Assembly: GCF_029255185.1 (NCBI RefSeq)
Contig: NZ_JAPUVO010000061.1
Span: 1-42,915 of the forward strand
Reading direction: 5' to 3'
Source: Propionivibrio sp.
GTDB taxonomy: Bacteria; Pseudomonadota; Gammaproteobacteria; Burkholderiales; Rhodocyclaceae
DNA: 42,915 bases
The notes under the pieces are model-generated. The model did no database searches and was not told the DNA's origin. It worked only from the letters and a program-made list of their open reading frames with translations. Below are positions 26,570 through 37,049 of the stretch, piece after piece. Each line of letters begins with the position of its first letter. Within the stretch, counting starts at the first letter, position 1. The position numbers and the translations under genes are program-made.

Positions 26570-27295
26570 TTACAGATTGAGCATCATCTCGTGCTCAGCA
26601 GGGAGCGGAGCAAAACCGCGAGTCTCGTAATGCTTGAAAATGGCCTCGACAACGTCCTCCGGTTTATCGATAACCTGGATCAAATCGATGTCCTCGGGCG
26701 AAATGACTTCCTCGTTGACCAGGGTGGTGCGGAACCAGTCGAGCATGCCGCGCCAGAAAGGCTCATGCACCAGAATGATCGGAATCTTGCGGCTCTTTCC
26801 GGTCTGGATCAAGGTCAGGGCTTCGAGCAGTTCGTCAAGCGTGCCGAAGCCGCCGGGCATTACGACATAGGCATTGGCAAAGCGAACGAACATGTATTTG
26901 CGCGCAAAAAAGTGGCGAAAGGTCTGCGAAATATCCTGGTAGTCATTGGCCGCCTGCTCATGCGGCAACTGGATATTCAGACCAACGCTCAGCGACTTGC
27001 CGTGAAACGCGCCCCGGTTGGCGGCCTCCATTATCCCCGGCCCGCCGCCAGAAATCACCGAGAACCCGGCATCCGAAAGCTGCCGCGCGATACTTTCGGT
27101 CAGGTTGTAATAGGGTGAATCGGGCGCTGTCCGCGCGCTGCCAAAGATCGAAACCGCCGGCCGGATCGCCGACAGACGCTGCGCCGCCTCGACGAACTCT
27201 GACATAATGCCAAAAATCCGCCAGGCCTCCTGTGAGGCGTTGGATTTTGATCCATTGGCGTCTGCCAGCGGGGGGATCTTTTCTTTTTCGCTCAT
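26570..27295 (-). CDS. LOG-family (TIGR00730) Rossmann protein
   Basis: The 241-residue protein contains the LOG signature: VISGGGPGIMEAANRGA (about 80-95) and VMPGGFGTLDELLEAL (about 145-160), with a conserved Arg in FFARKYMFV. Plant and bacterial LOG enzymes release free bases from nucleoside 5'-monophosphates (cytokinin activation); many bacterial members are purine-nucleotide hydrolases of unsettled role. The N-terminal 25 residues look disordered. It is divergent from polA with 15 bases between the starts, so the two genes probably share control DNA inside each other's 5' ends. Confidence 0.88.
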   Translation of the reverse strand: MSEKEKIPPLADANGSKSNASQEAWRIFGIMSEFVEAAQRLSAIRPAVSIFGSARTAPDSPYYNLTESIARQLSDAGFSVISGGGPGIMEAANRGAFHGKSLSVGLNIQLPHEQAANDYQDISQTFRHFFARKYMFVRFANAYVVMPGGFGTLDELLEALTLIQTGKSRKIPIILVHEPFWRGMLDWFRTTLVNEEVISPEDIDLIQVIDKPEDVVEAIFKHYETRGFAPLPAEHEMMLNL

Positions 27296-27310
27296 TTTAT
27301 CTGCCCAAAT

Positions 27311-30070
27311 ATGCCTACATTACTGCTGGTCGACGGATCGTCATATCTCTACCGCGCCTTTCACGCCATGCCGGATCTGCGCAACACGCTGGGCGAACCG
27401 ACCGGTGCAATTTATGGCGTGCTGAACATGCTACGCCGGCTCGATAGTGATCACAAGGCGCACAACGTCGTATTCAAGGCCTGTGTCTTCGACGCCAAGG
27501 GAAAAACCTTTCGCGACGACTGGTATGCCGATTACAAGGCCAACCGCCCGAGCATGCCGGACGATCTGGTGCGTCAGATCGAACCGATTCACGCCGGCGT
27601 TGCGGCCTACGGCTGGCCAATCCTGATGGTCGATGGCGTCGAGGCCGATGACGTGATCGGCACACTGGCCAGGCAGGCTGCTGCGCAAGACATCAAGGTG
27701 CTGATCTCGACTGGCGACAAAGACCTCGCACAACTCGTCAACCCACACATCACGTTAGTCAATACCATGAGCAACGAAATGCTCGACGAAGCCGGCGTGC
27801 TCGCCAAATTCGGCGTACCGCCGCAGCGCATCGTCGACTACCTGACACTGGTCGGTGATGCGGTCGATAACGTCCCGGGCGTAGACAAAGTCGGGCCGAA
27901 GACGGCGGTCAAATGGCTGGCCCAGTACGGTTCACTCGACGGCGTCATGGCCGCTGCGACCGACATCGGCGGGGTGGTCGGCGAGAATCTGCGTCGCACC
28001 CTCGATTTTCTGCCGCTGGGGCGCCGCTTGGTCACCGTGCGCTGCGACCTCGAACTGCCGCTGGCGCTGACTGACCTGACACCACGCGAAATGGATACAG
28101 TGCGACTGACTGAATTATTCACGCGCTACGAAATGAAGTCGTGGCTCAAAGAGGTCAGCCAACCCACCGACCCGATCCCCGGCACTACGGCCGGCGAACT
28201 GCTTGCACCCTCCCCGCCGCTTGCCACTCAGACCTCACTGCTCACGCCTGACCGCAGCAATTACACCAGCATCCTAGACTGGGCCACATTCGCCGCGTGG
28301 CTGGCAAAGATCGAAGCTGCGCCGCTTACCGCGCTGGATACCGAAACGACCAGCCTGGACCCTTTTGCCGCGCGCCTGGTCGGTATTTCCTTTGCCGTTT
28401 CTCCCGGCGAGGCCGCCTATCTGCCACTCGCCCACGACTACCCCGGAGCGCCTGCGCAACTTGAGTGCGCCGCAGTGCTGGCGCGCCTCAAACCGTGGCT
28501 GGAATCGGCGCAGCACAAAAAAATCGGTCAGACCCTGAAATATGACCAGCACGTATTTGCCAATCACGGCATCGCGCTGGCCGGCGTCGCGCACGACACC
28601 CTGCTGCAATCCTATGTGCTCGAAGCGGGCAAGGACGGCGTGCGTGGCCACGACCTTGGCCAGCTCGCGCTGCGCCACCTCGGCCTGGCAACAATTTCCT
28701 ACGAGGAACTGTGCGGCAAGGGCGCCAACCAGATCGGCTTCAATCAGGTAGCGCTCGACCAGGCCGCCGACTACGGCGCCGAGGATTCCGACCTTTGCCT
28801 GCGCTTGCATGCCCGACTATTTCCACAGATTGCCGCAGATCAGGGCCTGGCCTATATCTACAATGACATTGAAATTCCCGTTCGCGATATTCTTTTTCGC
28901 ATGGAACGCACCGGGGTGCGCATTGACTGCGCACTGCTTGCCGAACAAAGCAAGGAACTGGGCACCCGGCTGCTCGAACTTGAAACACTTGCCCATGAGG
29001 CCGCCGGGCAGCCATTTAACGTCAATTCGCCGAAACAACTGGCCGAAATCCTGTTCGTCAAACTCGGCCTGCCGGTAAAAAAGAAGACGCCCTCGGGCAC
29101 GCCATCGACCGACGAGGAGGTGCTTTCAGAGCTGGCACTCGACTATCCGCTGCCGAAAATCCTGCTCGAATCGCGCCAGCTTGCGAAACTGAAAAGTACC
29201 TACACCGACAAGCTGCCGAAAATGGTCAATGTAGAAACCAATCGCGTGCATACCAGCTACGCGCAGGCAGTGGCGGTCACCGGACGCCTGTCTTCGAGCG
29301 ACCCCAATCTGCAGAATATCCCGGTACGTACCGCCGAGGGTCGGCGCATTCGCGCCGCCTTTATCGCCCCGCCGGGCGGGCACATCGTCTCCGCTGATTA
29401 TTCGCAAATCGAATTGCGCATCATGGCGCACCTCTCCGAAGACGCCCGCCTGCTCGATGCCTTCGCCCAGGGTGAGGACGTGCACCGGGCCACCGCTGGC
29501 GAAATTTTCGGCGTTACGCCGATCGAAGTCGGCCCCGACCAGCGGCGTGTCGCCAAGGTGATCAACTTCGGCCTGATCTACGGCATGAGCGCCTTCGGCC
29601 TCGCCCGCCAGCTCGACATCGAACGCGGTGCGGCTCAGGCCTACATCGAACGCTATTTCGCGCGCTATCCCGGTGTCGCCCGCTACATGGAAAGCACGCG
29701 CAACGAAGCCAGAATCAAGGGCTGCGTCGAAACCGTTTTCGGCCGTCGCCTGTGGCTGCCCGAGATCCGCGCCAGCCAGGCCGGACGGCGCCAGGGCGCC
29801 GAACGTGCGGCAATCAACGCGCCGATGCAAGGCACTGCCGCCGACCTCATCAAGCTGGCGATGATTGCGGTACAGCGCTGGATCGACAACGAAGGGCTGA
29901 AAACTCGCCTGGTCATGCAGGTGCACGACGAACTTGTTCTCGAAGTACCGGACGACGAACTGGAAAGAGTGCGTATCGAACTGCCGCCACACATGACGCA
30001 AGTGGCCAAATTGCGCGTGCCGCTAGTCGTCGAAGTGGGCGTCGGCGCCAACTGGGATGAAGCACACTGA
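27311..30070 (+). CDS. polA: DNA polymerase I
   Basis: PolA fills gaps and removes RNA primers in replication and repair. The 919-residue protein has all three parts: a 5'-nuclease domain (about 1-290, with LISTGDKDLAQLV), a 3'-5' exonuclease domain (about 320-510, with the metal-site LDTETTSLDP intact, so proofreading is likely), and a polymerase domain with motif A SADYSQIELRIMAHLSED, motif B RRVAKVINFGLIYGMSAFGL and motif C MQVHDELVLEVPD. It is convergent with corA (9 bases). Confidence 0.98.
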   Translation: MPTLLLVDGSSYLYRAFHAMPDLRNTLGEPTGAIYGVLNMLRRLDSDHKAHNVVFKACVFDAKGKTFRDDWYADYKANRPSMPDDLVRQIEPIHAGVAAYGWPILMVDGVEADDVIGTLARQAAAQDIKVLISTGDKDLAQLVNPHITLVNTMSNEMLDEAGVLAKFGVPPQRIVDYLTLVGDAVDNVPGVDKVGPKTAVKWLAQYGSLDGVMAAATDIGGVVGENLRRTLDFLPLGRRLVTVRCDLELPLALTDLTPREMDTVRLTELFTRYEMKSWLKEVSQPTDPIPGTTAGELLAPSPPLATQTSLLTPDRSNYTSILDWATFAAWLAKIEAAPLTALDTETTSLDPFAARLVGISFAVSPGEAAYLPLAHDYPGAPAQLECAAVLARLKPWLESAQHKKIGQTLKYDQHVFANHGIALAGVAHDTLLQSYVLEAGKDGVRGHDLGQLALRHLGLATISYEELCGKGANQIGFNQVALDQAADYGAEDSDLCLRLHARLFPQIAADQGLAYIYNDIEIPVRDILFRMERTGVRIDCALLAEQSKELGTRLLELETLAHEAAGQPFNVNSPKQLAEILFVKLGLPVKKKTPSGTPSTDEEVLSELALDYPLPKILLESRQLAKLKSTYTDKLPKMVNVETNRVHTSYAQAVAVTGRLSSSDPNLQNIPVRTAEGRRIRAAFIAPPGGHIVSADYSQIELRIMAHLSEDARLLDAFAQGEDVHRATAGEIFGVTPIEVGPDQRRVAKVINFGLIYGMSAFGLARQLDIERGAAQAYIERYFARYPGVARYMESTRNEARIKGCVETVFGRRLWLPEIRASQAGRRQGAERAAINAPMQGTAADLIKLAMIAVQRWIDNEGLKTRLVMQVHDELVLEVPDDELERVRIELPPHMTQVAKLRVPLVVEVGVGANWDEAH

Positions 30071-30079
30071 CTTGGCGAG

Positions 30080-31045
30080 TCATAACCACCCAAAGCGCTT
30101 GAAACGCAGGTAAAGCGTGATGCAGGCAACCGAAATGACGCCAATAGCCGCCGGGTAACCATATTCCCATTGCAACTCCGGCATGGCCTTGAAGTTCATT
30201 CCCCAGATGCCGGCGAAGGCGGTGGCGACGGCGAAGATACCGGCCCAGGCCGCCAGCTTCTTGTTAACCTCGCTTTCCTCGATGGTCACCATCGACAGAT
30301 TGACCTGAATCGCCGTGCCGATCGTATCGCGGCTGGTGTCGAGCGAGGCATTGATACGCGCCAGGTGGTCGTAGACGTCGCGGAAGTACTCCTGCGAATT
30401 GACGCAGGTCTTCGGCACCCGCGCACCGTACAGCTTACCGGCGGCCTCCATCAGCGGCGCGACGGCATGCTTGAGCACCATCACCTTGCGCTTCAGGGCA
30501 TAGAGCCGCTCGATATTGCTCCGCGCCGTCCCCTTGGCAAAGATTTGCTCCTCGATCGTTTCAAGCTCGCTTTCGAGCACATCAACGATCGGAAAATAGC
30601 GGTCGACAACGGCATCCATCAAGGCATAGAAGACGAAACTAGCGCCGTGCGAAAGCAGGTCCGGTTCGCGTTCGCAGCGTTCGCGCACGCTGCGAAAATT
30701 CCGCGAGTTGCGGTTGCGAACAGAAAGCACGTAATTGGCGCCAACGAAGATGTCGAGCTCGCCGACCGAGATTTCGTCGTCCTTCAGTTCGAGCAGGTGC
30801 AGCACGCAGAACAGCGAGTCGCCGTACTCCTCGATTTTCGGCCGCTGATGGCCCTTGCGCGCATCCTCGACAGCGAGTTCGTGCAGATCGAATTCGAGCT
30901 TCATCTCGTCGAGCTCGGCCGGATCAGGATCGCACAGCGCAACCCAGACGAAGGCGTCGCTGTGTTCAACGTAGTTGCTGATGTCGGCTGCGGGAATATC
31001 GGCAAGCTTCTTGCCGTTGGCATAGGCCACGCAATTGATCAGCAT
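30080..31045 (-). CDS. corA: CorA-family Mg2+/Co2+ channel
   Basis: The 321-residue protein is a CorA-type divalent metal channel, a pentamer of the inner membrane. A large acidic cytosolic domain (1-255) is followed by two hydrophobic helices at the end. The channel signature G-M-N is present in IWGMNFKAMPE (about 280-290), followed by the short acidic loop. The size is close to E. coli CorA (316). Expected role: Mg2+ uptake and Mg2+ homeostasis. It is convergent with polA and divergent from rfaE2. Confidence 0.94.
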   Translation of the reverse strand: MLINCVAYANGKKLADIPAADISNYVEHSDAFVWVALCDPDPAELDEMKLEFDLHELAVEDARKGHQRPKIEEYGDSLFCVLHLLELKDDEISVGELDIFVGANYVLSVRNRNSRNFRSVRERCEREPDLLSHGASFVFYALMDAVVDRYFPIVDVLESELETIEEQIFAKGTARSNIERLYALKRKVMVLKHAVAPLMEAAGKLYGARVPKTCVNSQEYFRDVYDHLARINASLDTSRDTIGTAIQVNLSMVTIEESEVNKKLAAWAGIFAVATAFAGIWGMNFKAMPELQWEYGYPAAIGVISVACITLYLRFKRFGWL

Positions 31046-31146
31046 CGGCGTCTTTCCAGGTTATTGGCGTTGGTCAAAGTATAACTTCGGACCTCTGCCG
31101 GCGACCAGATTTCGTTTGGCCAGGCAGCCGCCGGTCCGCGCGGCAA

Positions 31147-31155
31147 TGCTAGAAT
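31147..31155 (+). promoter_or_regulatory. Candidate extended -10 promoter of rfaE2
   Basis: TGC followed by TAGAAT (31150-31155) lies 31 bases before the rfaE2 start, matching an extended -10. No good -35 is seen. The same TGCTAGAAT sequence occurs before alaS. Confidence 0.45.
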
Positions 31156-31185
31156 CCCGGCTCGCCGCACCTGGAGCCAAAGACC

Positions 31186-31674
31186 ATGAATTTCCCGCCG
31201 CCCGCCTTTGAAGCCAAGATCGTCGCCCCCGGCGACCTCGTCGCGCATCTGCCGCAACTGCCGCGCCCGCTGGTATTTACCAACGGCTGCTTCGATATTC
31301 TGCACCGCGGCCACGTCACCCTGCTCGGGCAAGCGCGCGCGCTGGGCGCCTCGCTACTGGTTGCGCTCAACTCCGACGCATCGGTCAGGAAGTTGGGCAA
31401 GGGCGACGACCGGCCGGTCAATGCGCTGGCCGACCGCCTGGCGGTAATCGCTGCCCTTGAATGCGTATCCTTGGTCACCTGGTTCGACGAAGACACGCCG
31501 ATCGAACGCATTCTCGACTGCCGGCCGGATGTGCTGGTCAAGGGCGGCGACTGGCCGCTGGCGAAGATCGTCGGCAATCGGGAAGTCGCGGATGGGGGTG
31601 GTCGCGTGGTATCTATCCCCTTTATCCATCAGAAATCGACCACGGCGCTGCTGGATAAGATTCGCAACCTGTAA
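31186..31674 (+). CDS. rfaE2: D-glycero-beta-D-manno-heptose 1-phosphate adenylyltransferase
   Basis: RfaE2 (the C-terminal half of HldE, here a separate protein of 162 residues) links heptose 1-phosphate and ATP into ADP-heptose for LPS core. The nucleotidyltransferase motif is GCFDILHRGHVTLL (about 35-48, HxGH), and the second is DVLVKGGDWPLAKIVG with FIHQKSTTALLDKI at the end, as in the ISxTxxI block. GGAG precedes the start. gmhA at 7314 encodes the first step of the same path; the kinase (rfaE1) is not in the window. Confidence 0.95.
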   Translation: MNFPPPAFEAKIVAPGDLVAHLPQLPRPLVFTNGCFDILHRGHVTLLGQARALGASLLVALNSDASVRKLGKGDDRPVNALADRLAVIAALECVSLVTWFDEDTPIERILDCRPDVLVKGGDWPLAKIVGNREVADGGGRVVSIPFIHQKSTTALLDKIRNL

Positions 31675-31677
31675 TCG

Positions 31678-32205
31678 TTAGTCTTCGTATCCCAAAACAT
31701 AGAAATGTCCATCAGTTTTCGCTGCGGCTCTGTTTTTTTCTAACCGGTTCTTCAGTTCACGTTCTACCTCAATCAAACCTTCCCGCCTTGCCTCACATGC
31801 ACGCTCTTTTGCTCCGTCCTCGCCATATTGCTTGACCATAAACGTTCGGCTACGCCTCTTGCCATCGGCATCTCGCCAATAGGCTTGCCAAAATGGGTAC
31901 TCCGTATGCTTCTTTGCTGACCGCGACACAGTCACATAACGCGCTACCCCTACAATTCCCGAAGTATTCTGTGGTCGTTTAAATTCACGCCGCCAGAGGA
32001 AATAGTCCACTCCTGAAATCTCTGGGAGAAACGCATTACGATATGCAATTGCTGCCTCAAGTGCCGCCTCCTTGCTCCCAAAAAGGTTGTCAGAAAAATA
32101 TTTAGTCAGGTGTGCGCCTTGGCGTCTGACCACGACTCTCCAACAATGGGTGCGAGTTTTCAAATTATCCACCCGGTGAATCCACCGTAAATCCTTAGAC
32201 ATCAT
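31678..32205 (-). CDS. Low-GC AP2/ERF-like DNA-binding-domain protein
   Basis: Start at 32205 (or ATG 32202) follows AGGAAAG. The 175-residue product has two similar AP2-type modules: WRVVVRRQGAHLTKYFSDNL with KEAALEAAIAYRN, then TSGIVGVARYV with FWQAYWRDADGKRRSRTFMV and a GAKERACEARREG helix. AP2 modules bind DNA through a three-stranded sheet; in bacteria they occur mostly in homing endonucleases and phage proteins. No nuclease domain is visible. Base composition is clearly more AT-rich than alaS and rfaE2 on either side. This suggests horizontal arrival. It is convergent with rfaE2 (3 bases between the stops). Confidence 0.7.
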   Translation of the reverse strand: MMSKDLRWIHRVDNLKTRTHCWRVVVRRQGAHLTKYFSDNLFGSKEAALEAAIAYRNAFLPEISGVDYFLWRREFKRPQNTSGIVGVARYVTVSRSAKKHTEYPFWQAYWRDADGKRRSRTFMVKQYGEDGAKERACEARREGLIEVERELKNRLEKNRAAAKTDGHFYVLGYED

Positions 32206-32264
32206 TCTTTCCTGATCTTGTTCTCTGTAGCCAGCATAGACTCCCAGAACGACCAATGGCTGCT

Positions 32265-34880
32265 TCAGAGCTTCAGCCCCACCCATGCCCGAACCGAAGC
32301 CAGCGCAGCAGGCAGTTTGGCCGGTTCAGTACCGCCGGCCTGCGCCATATCCGGTCGGCCACCGCCCTTGCCACCGACCTGCTGGGCGACCATATTGACC
32401 AGTTCGCCGGCCTTGACCTTGCTGACCAGATCGGGAGTCACGCCGGCAATCAGCGTCACCTTGCCGCCGGCGACGCTGGCCAGCACGATGGCCGCAGATT
32501 TCAGTTTGTCGCGCAGCTTGTCCATCGTTTCGCGCAGGGCGTTGATGTCGGCGCCATCGAGCGTCACGGCCAGTACTTTCGCGCCGTTCACGTCGACCGC
32601 TTGGCTCATCAGATCGTCGCCTTGCGCAGCCGCCAGGCGGCTCTTGAAGGCTGCCAGCTCGCGTTCAAGACGGCGAACCTGATCGAGTATCGAATGCACC
32701 CGTTCGGGCACCTCGCTGGGCAACACCTTGAGCGTGCCCGCGACGCCGTCAAGCGCACTTTCCATGCTTTGCATATAGGCCAGCGCGTTGTCGCCAGTCA
32801 CCGCTTCAACGCGGCGCACACCGGCGGCCACTCCGCCTTCGGCGACGATGCTGAAGAGGCCAATGTCGCCGGTGCGCCGCACATGGGTTCCACCGCACAG
32901 TTCGCGCGAGAAGCCGATGTCGATGACGCGCACTTCGTCGCCGTACTTCTCGCCGAAGAGCATCACGGCGCCGAGCTTCTGCGCTTCGCCAATCGGTAAC
33001 ACACGACACTGGCAGGCAACGTTGGCCAGAATTTCGGCATTGACGAGGTTTTCGACGCGACGTATTTCCGCGTCGGAAAGTGGCTGGTTATGCACGAAGT
33101 CGAAGCGGGTCTTGTCCGGATCAACCTGCGAGCCTTTCTGCTGCACGTGTTCGCCGAGCACTTCGCGCAACGCCTTGTGCATGAGGTGAGTCGCCGAATG
33201 GTTGCGCATGATGCGGCTGCGCGCCAGCAAATCGACCCGGGCATTGACCGCGTCGCCAACCTTCAGAATGCCAGTCTTGAGCACACCCTGATGGCCGAAA
33301 ACGGTGGCCTGTATTTTCTGCGTATCCTCGACGGCAAAAATGCCCTGCGCCGATTGCACGACACCGCGGTCGCCGACCTGGCCGCCGGATTCGGCGTAGA
33401 ACGGCGTTTCGTCAAGAACGACGGCGCCCAGCTCGCCTTCATTCAGTTCATTGACCGGGCTGCCATCGCGGTAGAGTGCCAGCACCTTGCCTTTGAATTC
33501 AAGGCTGTCATAGCCATGGAAGATCGTTGCCTGACCCGCGTATTCAAGCGCTGCCGCCATCTTGAACTTGCCCGCCGCACGCGCCTGTTCCTTCTGCCGG
33601 TTCATCGCCACGTCGAAACCGGCGCTATCGACGGCAACGCCACGTTCGCGGCAGATATCGGCGGTCAAGTCAAGCGGAAAGCCGAAGGTATCGTGCAGCT
33701 TGAACGCCGTTTCGCCATTGAAAATTCCCTTGCCGTTCATGGCGGCGAGTTCGCCTTCAAGAATCGCCATGCCGTGTTCGATGGTCGAGAAGAAGCGCTC
33801 TTCTTCCTGGCGCAGCACGTCAATGATGCGCTTCTCGCCGCGGACCAGTTCGGGATAGGCGCTGCCCATCTCGGTGACCAGATCCGGCACCATGCGGTTG
33901 AAAAAAGCGGCGCGCGCGCCAAGCTTGTAGCCGTGACGAATGGCGCGCCGGATGATGCGGCGCAGGACATAGCCGCGCCCTTCATTGCCGGGAATGACGC
34001 CATCGGCAAGCAGGAAGGCGCAGGCACGGATGTGGTCGGCCAGCACGCGCAGCGATGGGCTATCCATATCCGCATCGCTGGTCTCGCGCGCCGCCGCTTT
34101 GATCAGGCTCTGGAAGAGATCGATCTCGTAGTTGCTATGGACGTGCTGCAGCACGGCAGCGATGCGCTCCAAACCCATGCCGGTGTCGACCGAGGGCTTG
34201 GGCAGCAGATGCATGACGCCGTTCTCGTCGCGATTGAACTGCATGAAAACATTGTTCCAGATCTCGATGTAGCGGTCGCCGTCTTCATCGGGCGAGCCGG
34301 GTGGACCGCCCGGAATATGCTCGCCGTGATCAAAAAATATCTCGGTACATGGGCCGCAGGGCCCGGTATCGCCCATCATCCAGAAGTTGTCGGAGGCGTA
34401 GCGCGCCCCCTTGTTGTCGCCGATGCGCACGATGCGCTCGGCCGGGATGCCGATTACCTTGTTCCAAATGTCATAAGCCTCGTCGTCCTCGGCATAGACG
34501 GTGACCCACAGGCGATCCCCGGGTAATTGGTAGACCTCGACCAGCAGTTCCCAAGCGTACTTGATGGCGTCCAGCTTGAAGTAATCGCCGAACGAGAAAT
34601 TGCCGAGCATCTCGAAGAAGGTGTGATGACGCGCCGTGTAGCCGACGTTTTCCAGATCGTTGTGCTTGCCGCCGGCACGCACACACTTCTGCGACGTGGT
34701 GGCGCGCTCGTAGGGCCGTTTGTCGAAACCAAGGAAGACATCCTTGAACTGGTTCATTCCGGCGTTGGTGAACAGCAAGGTCGGGTCCGCGTGCGGAACG
34801 AGTGAACTGGAAGCCACAATCTGGTGGCCCTTGGACTCGAAAAATTTGAGGAACTGGTCGCGTATTTCGGCGCTTTTCAT
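32265..34880 (-). CDS. alaS: Alanyl-tRNA synthetase
   Basis: AlaS charges tRNA-Ala. The 871-residue protein has the class II catalytic core (1-250, with [19 protein letters not shown] and [18 protein letters not shown]), a tRNA-binding domain, an editing domain with zinc ligands H-x-x-x-H in [13 protein letters not shown] and C-x-x-x-H in [13 protein letters not shown], and a C-terminal DHHA1-like C-Ala part (ending [12 protein letters not shown]). The length is normal. A TGCTAGAAT promoter-like site and palindromic repeats lie upstream. The AP2 gene lies 59 bases downstream. Confidence 0.98.
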   Translation of the reverse strand: MKSAEIRDQFLKFFESKGHQIVASSSLVPHADPTLLFTNAGMNQFKDVFLGFDKRPYERATTSQKCVRAGGKHNDLENVGYTARHHTFFEMLGNFSFGDYFKLDAIKYAWELLVEVYQLPGDRLWVTVYAEDDEAYDIWNKVIGIPAERIVRIGDNKGARYASDNFWMMGDTGPCGPCTEIFFDHGEHIPGGPPGSPDEDGDRYIEIWNNVFMQFNRDENGVMHLLPKPSVDTGMGLERIAAVLQHVHSNYEIDLFQSLIKAAARETSDADMDSPSLRVLADHIRACAFLLADGVIPGNEGRGYVLRRIIRRAIRHGYKLGARAAFFNRMVPDLVTEMGSAYPELVRGEKRIIDVLRQEEERFFSTIEHGMAILEGELAAMNGKGIFNGETAFKLHDTFGFPLDLTADICRERGVAVDSAGFDVAMNRQKEQARAAGKFKMAAALEYAGQATIFHGYDSLEFKGKVLALYRDGSPVNELNEGELGAVVLDETPFYAESGGQVGDRGVVQSAQGIFAVEDTQKIQATVFGHQGVLKTGILKVGDAVNARVDLLARSRIMRNHSATHLMHKALREVLGEHVQQKGSQVDPDKTRFDFVHNQPLSDAEIRRVENLVNAEILANVACQCRVLPIGEAQKLGAVMLFGEKYGDEVRVIDIGFSRELCGGTHVRRTGDIGLFSIVAEGGVAAGVRRVEAVTGDNALAYMQSMESALDGVAGTLKVLPSEVPERVHSILDQVRRLERELAAFKSRLAAAQGDDLMSQAVDVNGAKVLAVTLDGADINALRETMDKLRDKLKSAAIVLASVAGGKVTLIAGVTPDLVSKVKAGELVNMVAQQVGGKGGGRPDMAQAGGTEPAKLPAALASVRAWVGLKL

Positions 34881-34920
34881 CGGCAGGTATCCCGGCTAGG
34901 GCTTATTTCAAAGGGTTCCG

Positions 34921-34929
34921 ATTCTAGCA
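34921..34929 (-). promoter_or_regulatory. Candidate extended -10 promoter of alaS
   Basis: On the minus strand TGC (34929-34927) precedes TAGAAT (34926-34921), about 40 bases before the alaS start. It is the same nine bases as the rfaE2 candidate. The region that would hold a -35 is inside a palindromic repeat unit. Confidence 0.45.
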
Positions 34930-34946
34930 CCGATGGCCGGAATGTC

Positions 34947-35042
34947 ATTCCGGGCTTGACCCGGAATCCAGTTCGTTTATCAAACAGGTCTTTTAACACC
35001 TTGATCAGATGGACAAATCTGGATTCCGGCGTGTGCCGGAAT
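34947..35042. repeat. Two palindromic intergenic repeat units upstream of alaS
   Basis: Unit one at 34947-34967 has arms ATTCCGGG/CCCGGAAT; unit two at 35023-35042 has ATTCCGGC/GCCGGAAT. They are about 55 bases apart and are followed by ATGACG, as in 4383-4558. They lie between the alaS start and the chemoreceptor stop (35103). They may also help end transcription of the chemoreceptor gene, but this is not shown. Confidence 0.85.
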
Positions 35043-35102
35043 GACGACGACGGTTGATGACGATTCCAATGACATTCATGAAATCGCCCTGTCATAAGCC
35101 CC

Positions 35103-36764
35103 TTACACGCGGAACCGTTCGACCATTTCGTGCATTTGCGTCGATAGCCGCTTCATCTCCGCCGCCGCATCTTTAGCTGCGCCCATGGCTGAGGTGTTTT
35201 CTTCACTCATCGACGAGATCACTTCAACCTGCTTGGCGATCAGCTCGCTGGCGGACGTTTGTTCCTGAAGTGCGGTAGCGATATCCGAAGAGACATCGAC
35301 CACGCGCTGCGATCCTTTGCGAATCAGGGCGATTGCCTCGCCGGCTTGACGCGCACTGTCGGCATTGGCCGTCACTTGGCTCACGATCTGACGCATATCA
35401 GTGACCGCATTGCGCGTCTCGCTTTGAATCGCCGAGATAACACCAGCAATTTCCTTGGTCGACGATGAAGTTCGTTCGGCCAGTTTGCGGACCTCGTCGG
35501 CCACCACGGCAAATCCCCGTCCCTGCTCACCGGCCCGCGCCGCTTCGATGGCGGCGTTCAACGCCAACAGATTGGTCTGATCGGCGACCTCCTTGATCAC
35601 GCTGACAATGCTGCCAATTTCGTCGGTACGCTTGCTCAATTCTTCCATGGTGTGCGAGGTGCCTTGAACGGTTTGGGCCATTTGCACCATTTCGCCTACC
35701 GTTTTGTCGATCACTTGCCCGCCTTGATCAGCGCTGCTCAGCGACTCCTGTGAAATACCCTTGGCCGCCGCCGAGGAATTGGAAACGTGCGAAACGCTAA
35801 CCGCCATCTCTTCGACCGAGGCCGCCATCGAGCAGGTTGCCTCATTCTGCTGCTCGACCGCGACCGAGAGTTGAGCGACTGATTGTGATAAACCATTGGA
35901 AGCGTCGGACACATGACCACCAGCTTCCTTCATGCGGCGTACCACCACCTGAAACTGATCGAGCAGGACATTCACGCTGGTGGACACCTCGGCCAATTCA
36001 TTGCGCCCGCTAACCGAGATGCGCCGCGTCAGATCCAGCGTTTCCTTTATCTGCAGCGTAGTCTCCTGGACGTCGGCAATCTGACTGGAAATCTGTTTCA
36101 GAGAGAAAAACGCAATCCCGCCCGACAGGACAAGACCAATCGCCATCATGACGAGTAGCAGATTGCGCGAACTGGTAAAAGCCGCCGCCTGCGCGACGAC
36201 TTGCTTCTCGAGATGCGCCAATTCGCCTTTTTCGAAGGTCTCCACCAGCTTTGTGATGCCTTCGGTGGTCGGCCTGTCCTTGCCTTTGACGGCCAGATCA
36301 ACCTTCTTTCCGGCTTCGGGGTCGGCCTTGTTAAAGCCACTGAGGGCGGCTTTATAAATGGTGCCAAGTTCGGCATGAGTTTTGATCAACTTTTCGATGT
36401 CAGCGATCGCCCAGTCGTTACCCGGGTCGTTCTCCTTCTTGAGAATATCAAGCTCCTTGCCGAGCCGTTCCTGAACGGCCTTCTCACTGGCCAGGAAGGA
36501 GTTTTCATATTTTGTAAAATCCTCCTGATTATTGCCACGAATCAGGATGTTTTTCCACTCCTGCACCTGTGTCTTGAGTTCAACATTGGCCAACTGCAAG
36601 CCGAGCAGGGTATGCATACCCGCCCGGATATCGGCCATACTAGCCGCCTGGTGCGTATTGAAGCGCGATAACTGATAGATGCCAAAGCTGCTGGAAACGA
36701 CCATGCCACCGACAGCTAACATGCTCAAAATTATGATTTGTAACTTAATGGTTAAGTTTTTCAT
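35103..36764 (-). CDS. Methyl-accepting chemotaxis protein
   Basis: The start at 36764 with CTGGAGG upstream is preferred over the open frame to 36842. The 553-residue protein has a first membrane helix (about 10-31), a periplasmic helical sensor part of about 150 residues, a second membrane helix (about 190-210), a HAMP linker and a signalling domain with [20 protein letters not shown] and [16 protein letters not shown]. The periplasmic part has no family motif that I recognise, so the ligand is unknown. No CheR-binding tail is visible. No che genes are nearby, so the protein would join a distant chemosensory array. Confidence 0.92.
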   Translation of the reverse strand: MKNLTIKLQIIILSMLAVGGMVVSSSFGIYQLSRFNTHQAASMADIRAGMHTLLGLQLANVELKTQVQEWKNILIRGNNQEDFTKYENSFLASEKAVQERLGKELDILKKENDPGNDWAIADIEKLIKTHAELGTIYKAALSGFNKADPEAGKKVDLAVKGKDRPTTEGITKLVETFEKGELAHLEKQVVAQAAAFTSSRNLLLVMMAIGLVLSGGIAFFSLKQISSQIADVQETTLQIKETLDLTRRISVSGRNELAEVSTSVNVLLDQFQVVVRRMKEAGGHVSDASNGLSQSVAQLSVAVEQQNEATCSMAASVEEMAVSVSHVSNSSAAAKGISQESLSSADQGGQVIDKTVGEMVQMAQTVQGTSHTMEELSKRTDEIGSIVSVIKEVADQTNLLALNAAIEAARAGEQGRGFAVVADEVRKLAERTSSSTKEIAGVISAIQSETRNAVTDMRQIVSQVTANADSARQAGEAIALIRKGSQRVVDVSSDIATALQEQTSASELIAKQVEVISSMSEENTSAMGAAKDAAAEMKRLSTQMHEMVERFRV

Positions 36765-37049
36765 GCGGCCTCCAGTATTGGTGTGTTTTTGGAAAGCACA
36801 GAGCAGCTTGCGCAGCGAGCGATCCAGAATGCTGACTCGCATTGCGGGGGATAATCTCCCTTGCTGTTTGATTCTGAAATCTGTGCAAGTTCATCTTTAA
36901 TGTGAAGTTATTAAGGGCCCGATCAGGCGCGATGAAATATTACCCTAGCACCCTGACCGAACTGAACATTACCAGATTGTCACAATTTGATGAAAAATTT
37001 GAGACCCTCCCAAGTTTGGTCGCGAGATGGAGTCTAAGAGTCGAAGTTT
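36765..37049. other. 285-bp gap between chemoreceptor and ugpQ, no gene seen
   Basis: Both flanking genes are on the minus strand, so this is the chemoreceptor's upstream region and ugpQ's downstream region. It is AT-rich compared with the rest of the window. No hairpin terminator with a T run and no clear sigma-28 or sigma-70 pair was found. It probably holds the chemoreceptor promoter. Confidence 0.5.

Noticed and set aside
29126-30001. Minus-strand open frame of 291 codons
   Set aside because: It lies opposite the polymerase domain of polA and shows no domain.
33090-34526. Long plus-strand open frame of 478 codons
   Set aside because: It is fully antisense to alaS, which is certain, and arises from high third-position GC.
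36765-37049. Sigma-28 promoter for the chemoreceptor
   Set aside because: A TAAAGATG was seen on the minus strand, but no CCGATA-like -10 follows at the right distance.
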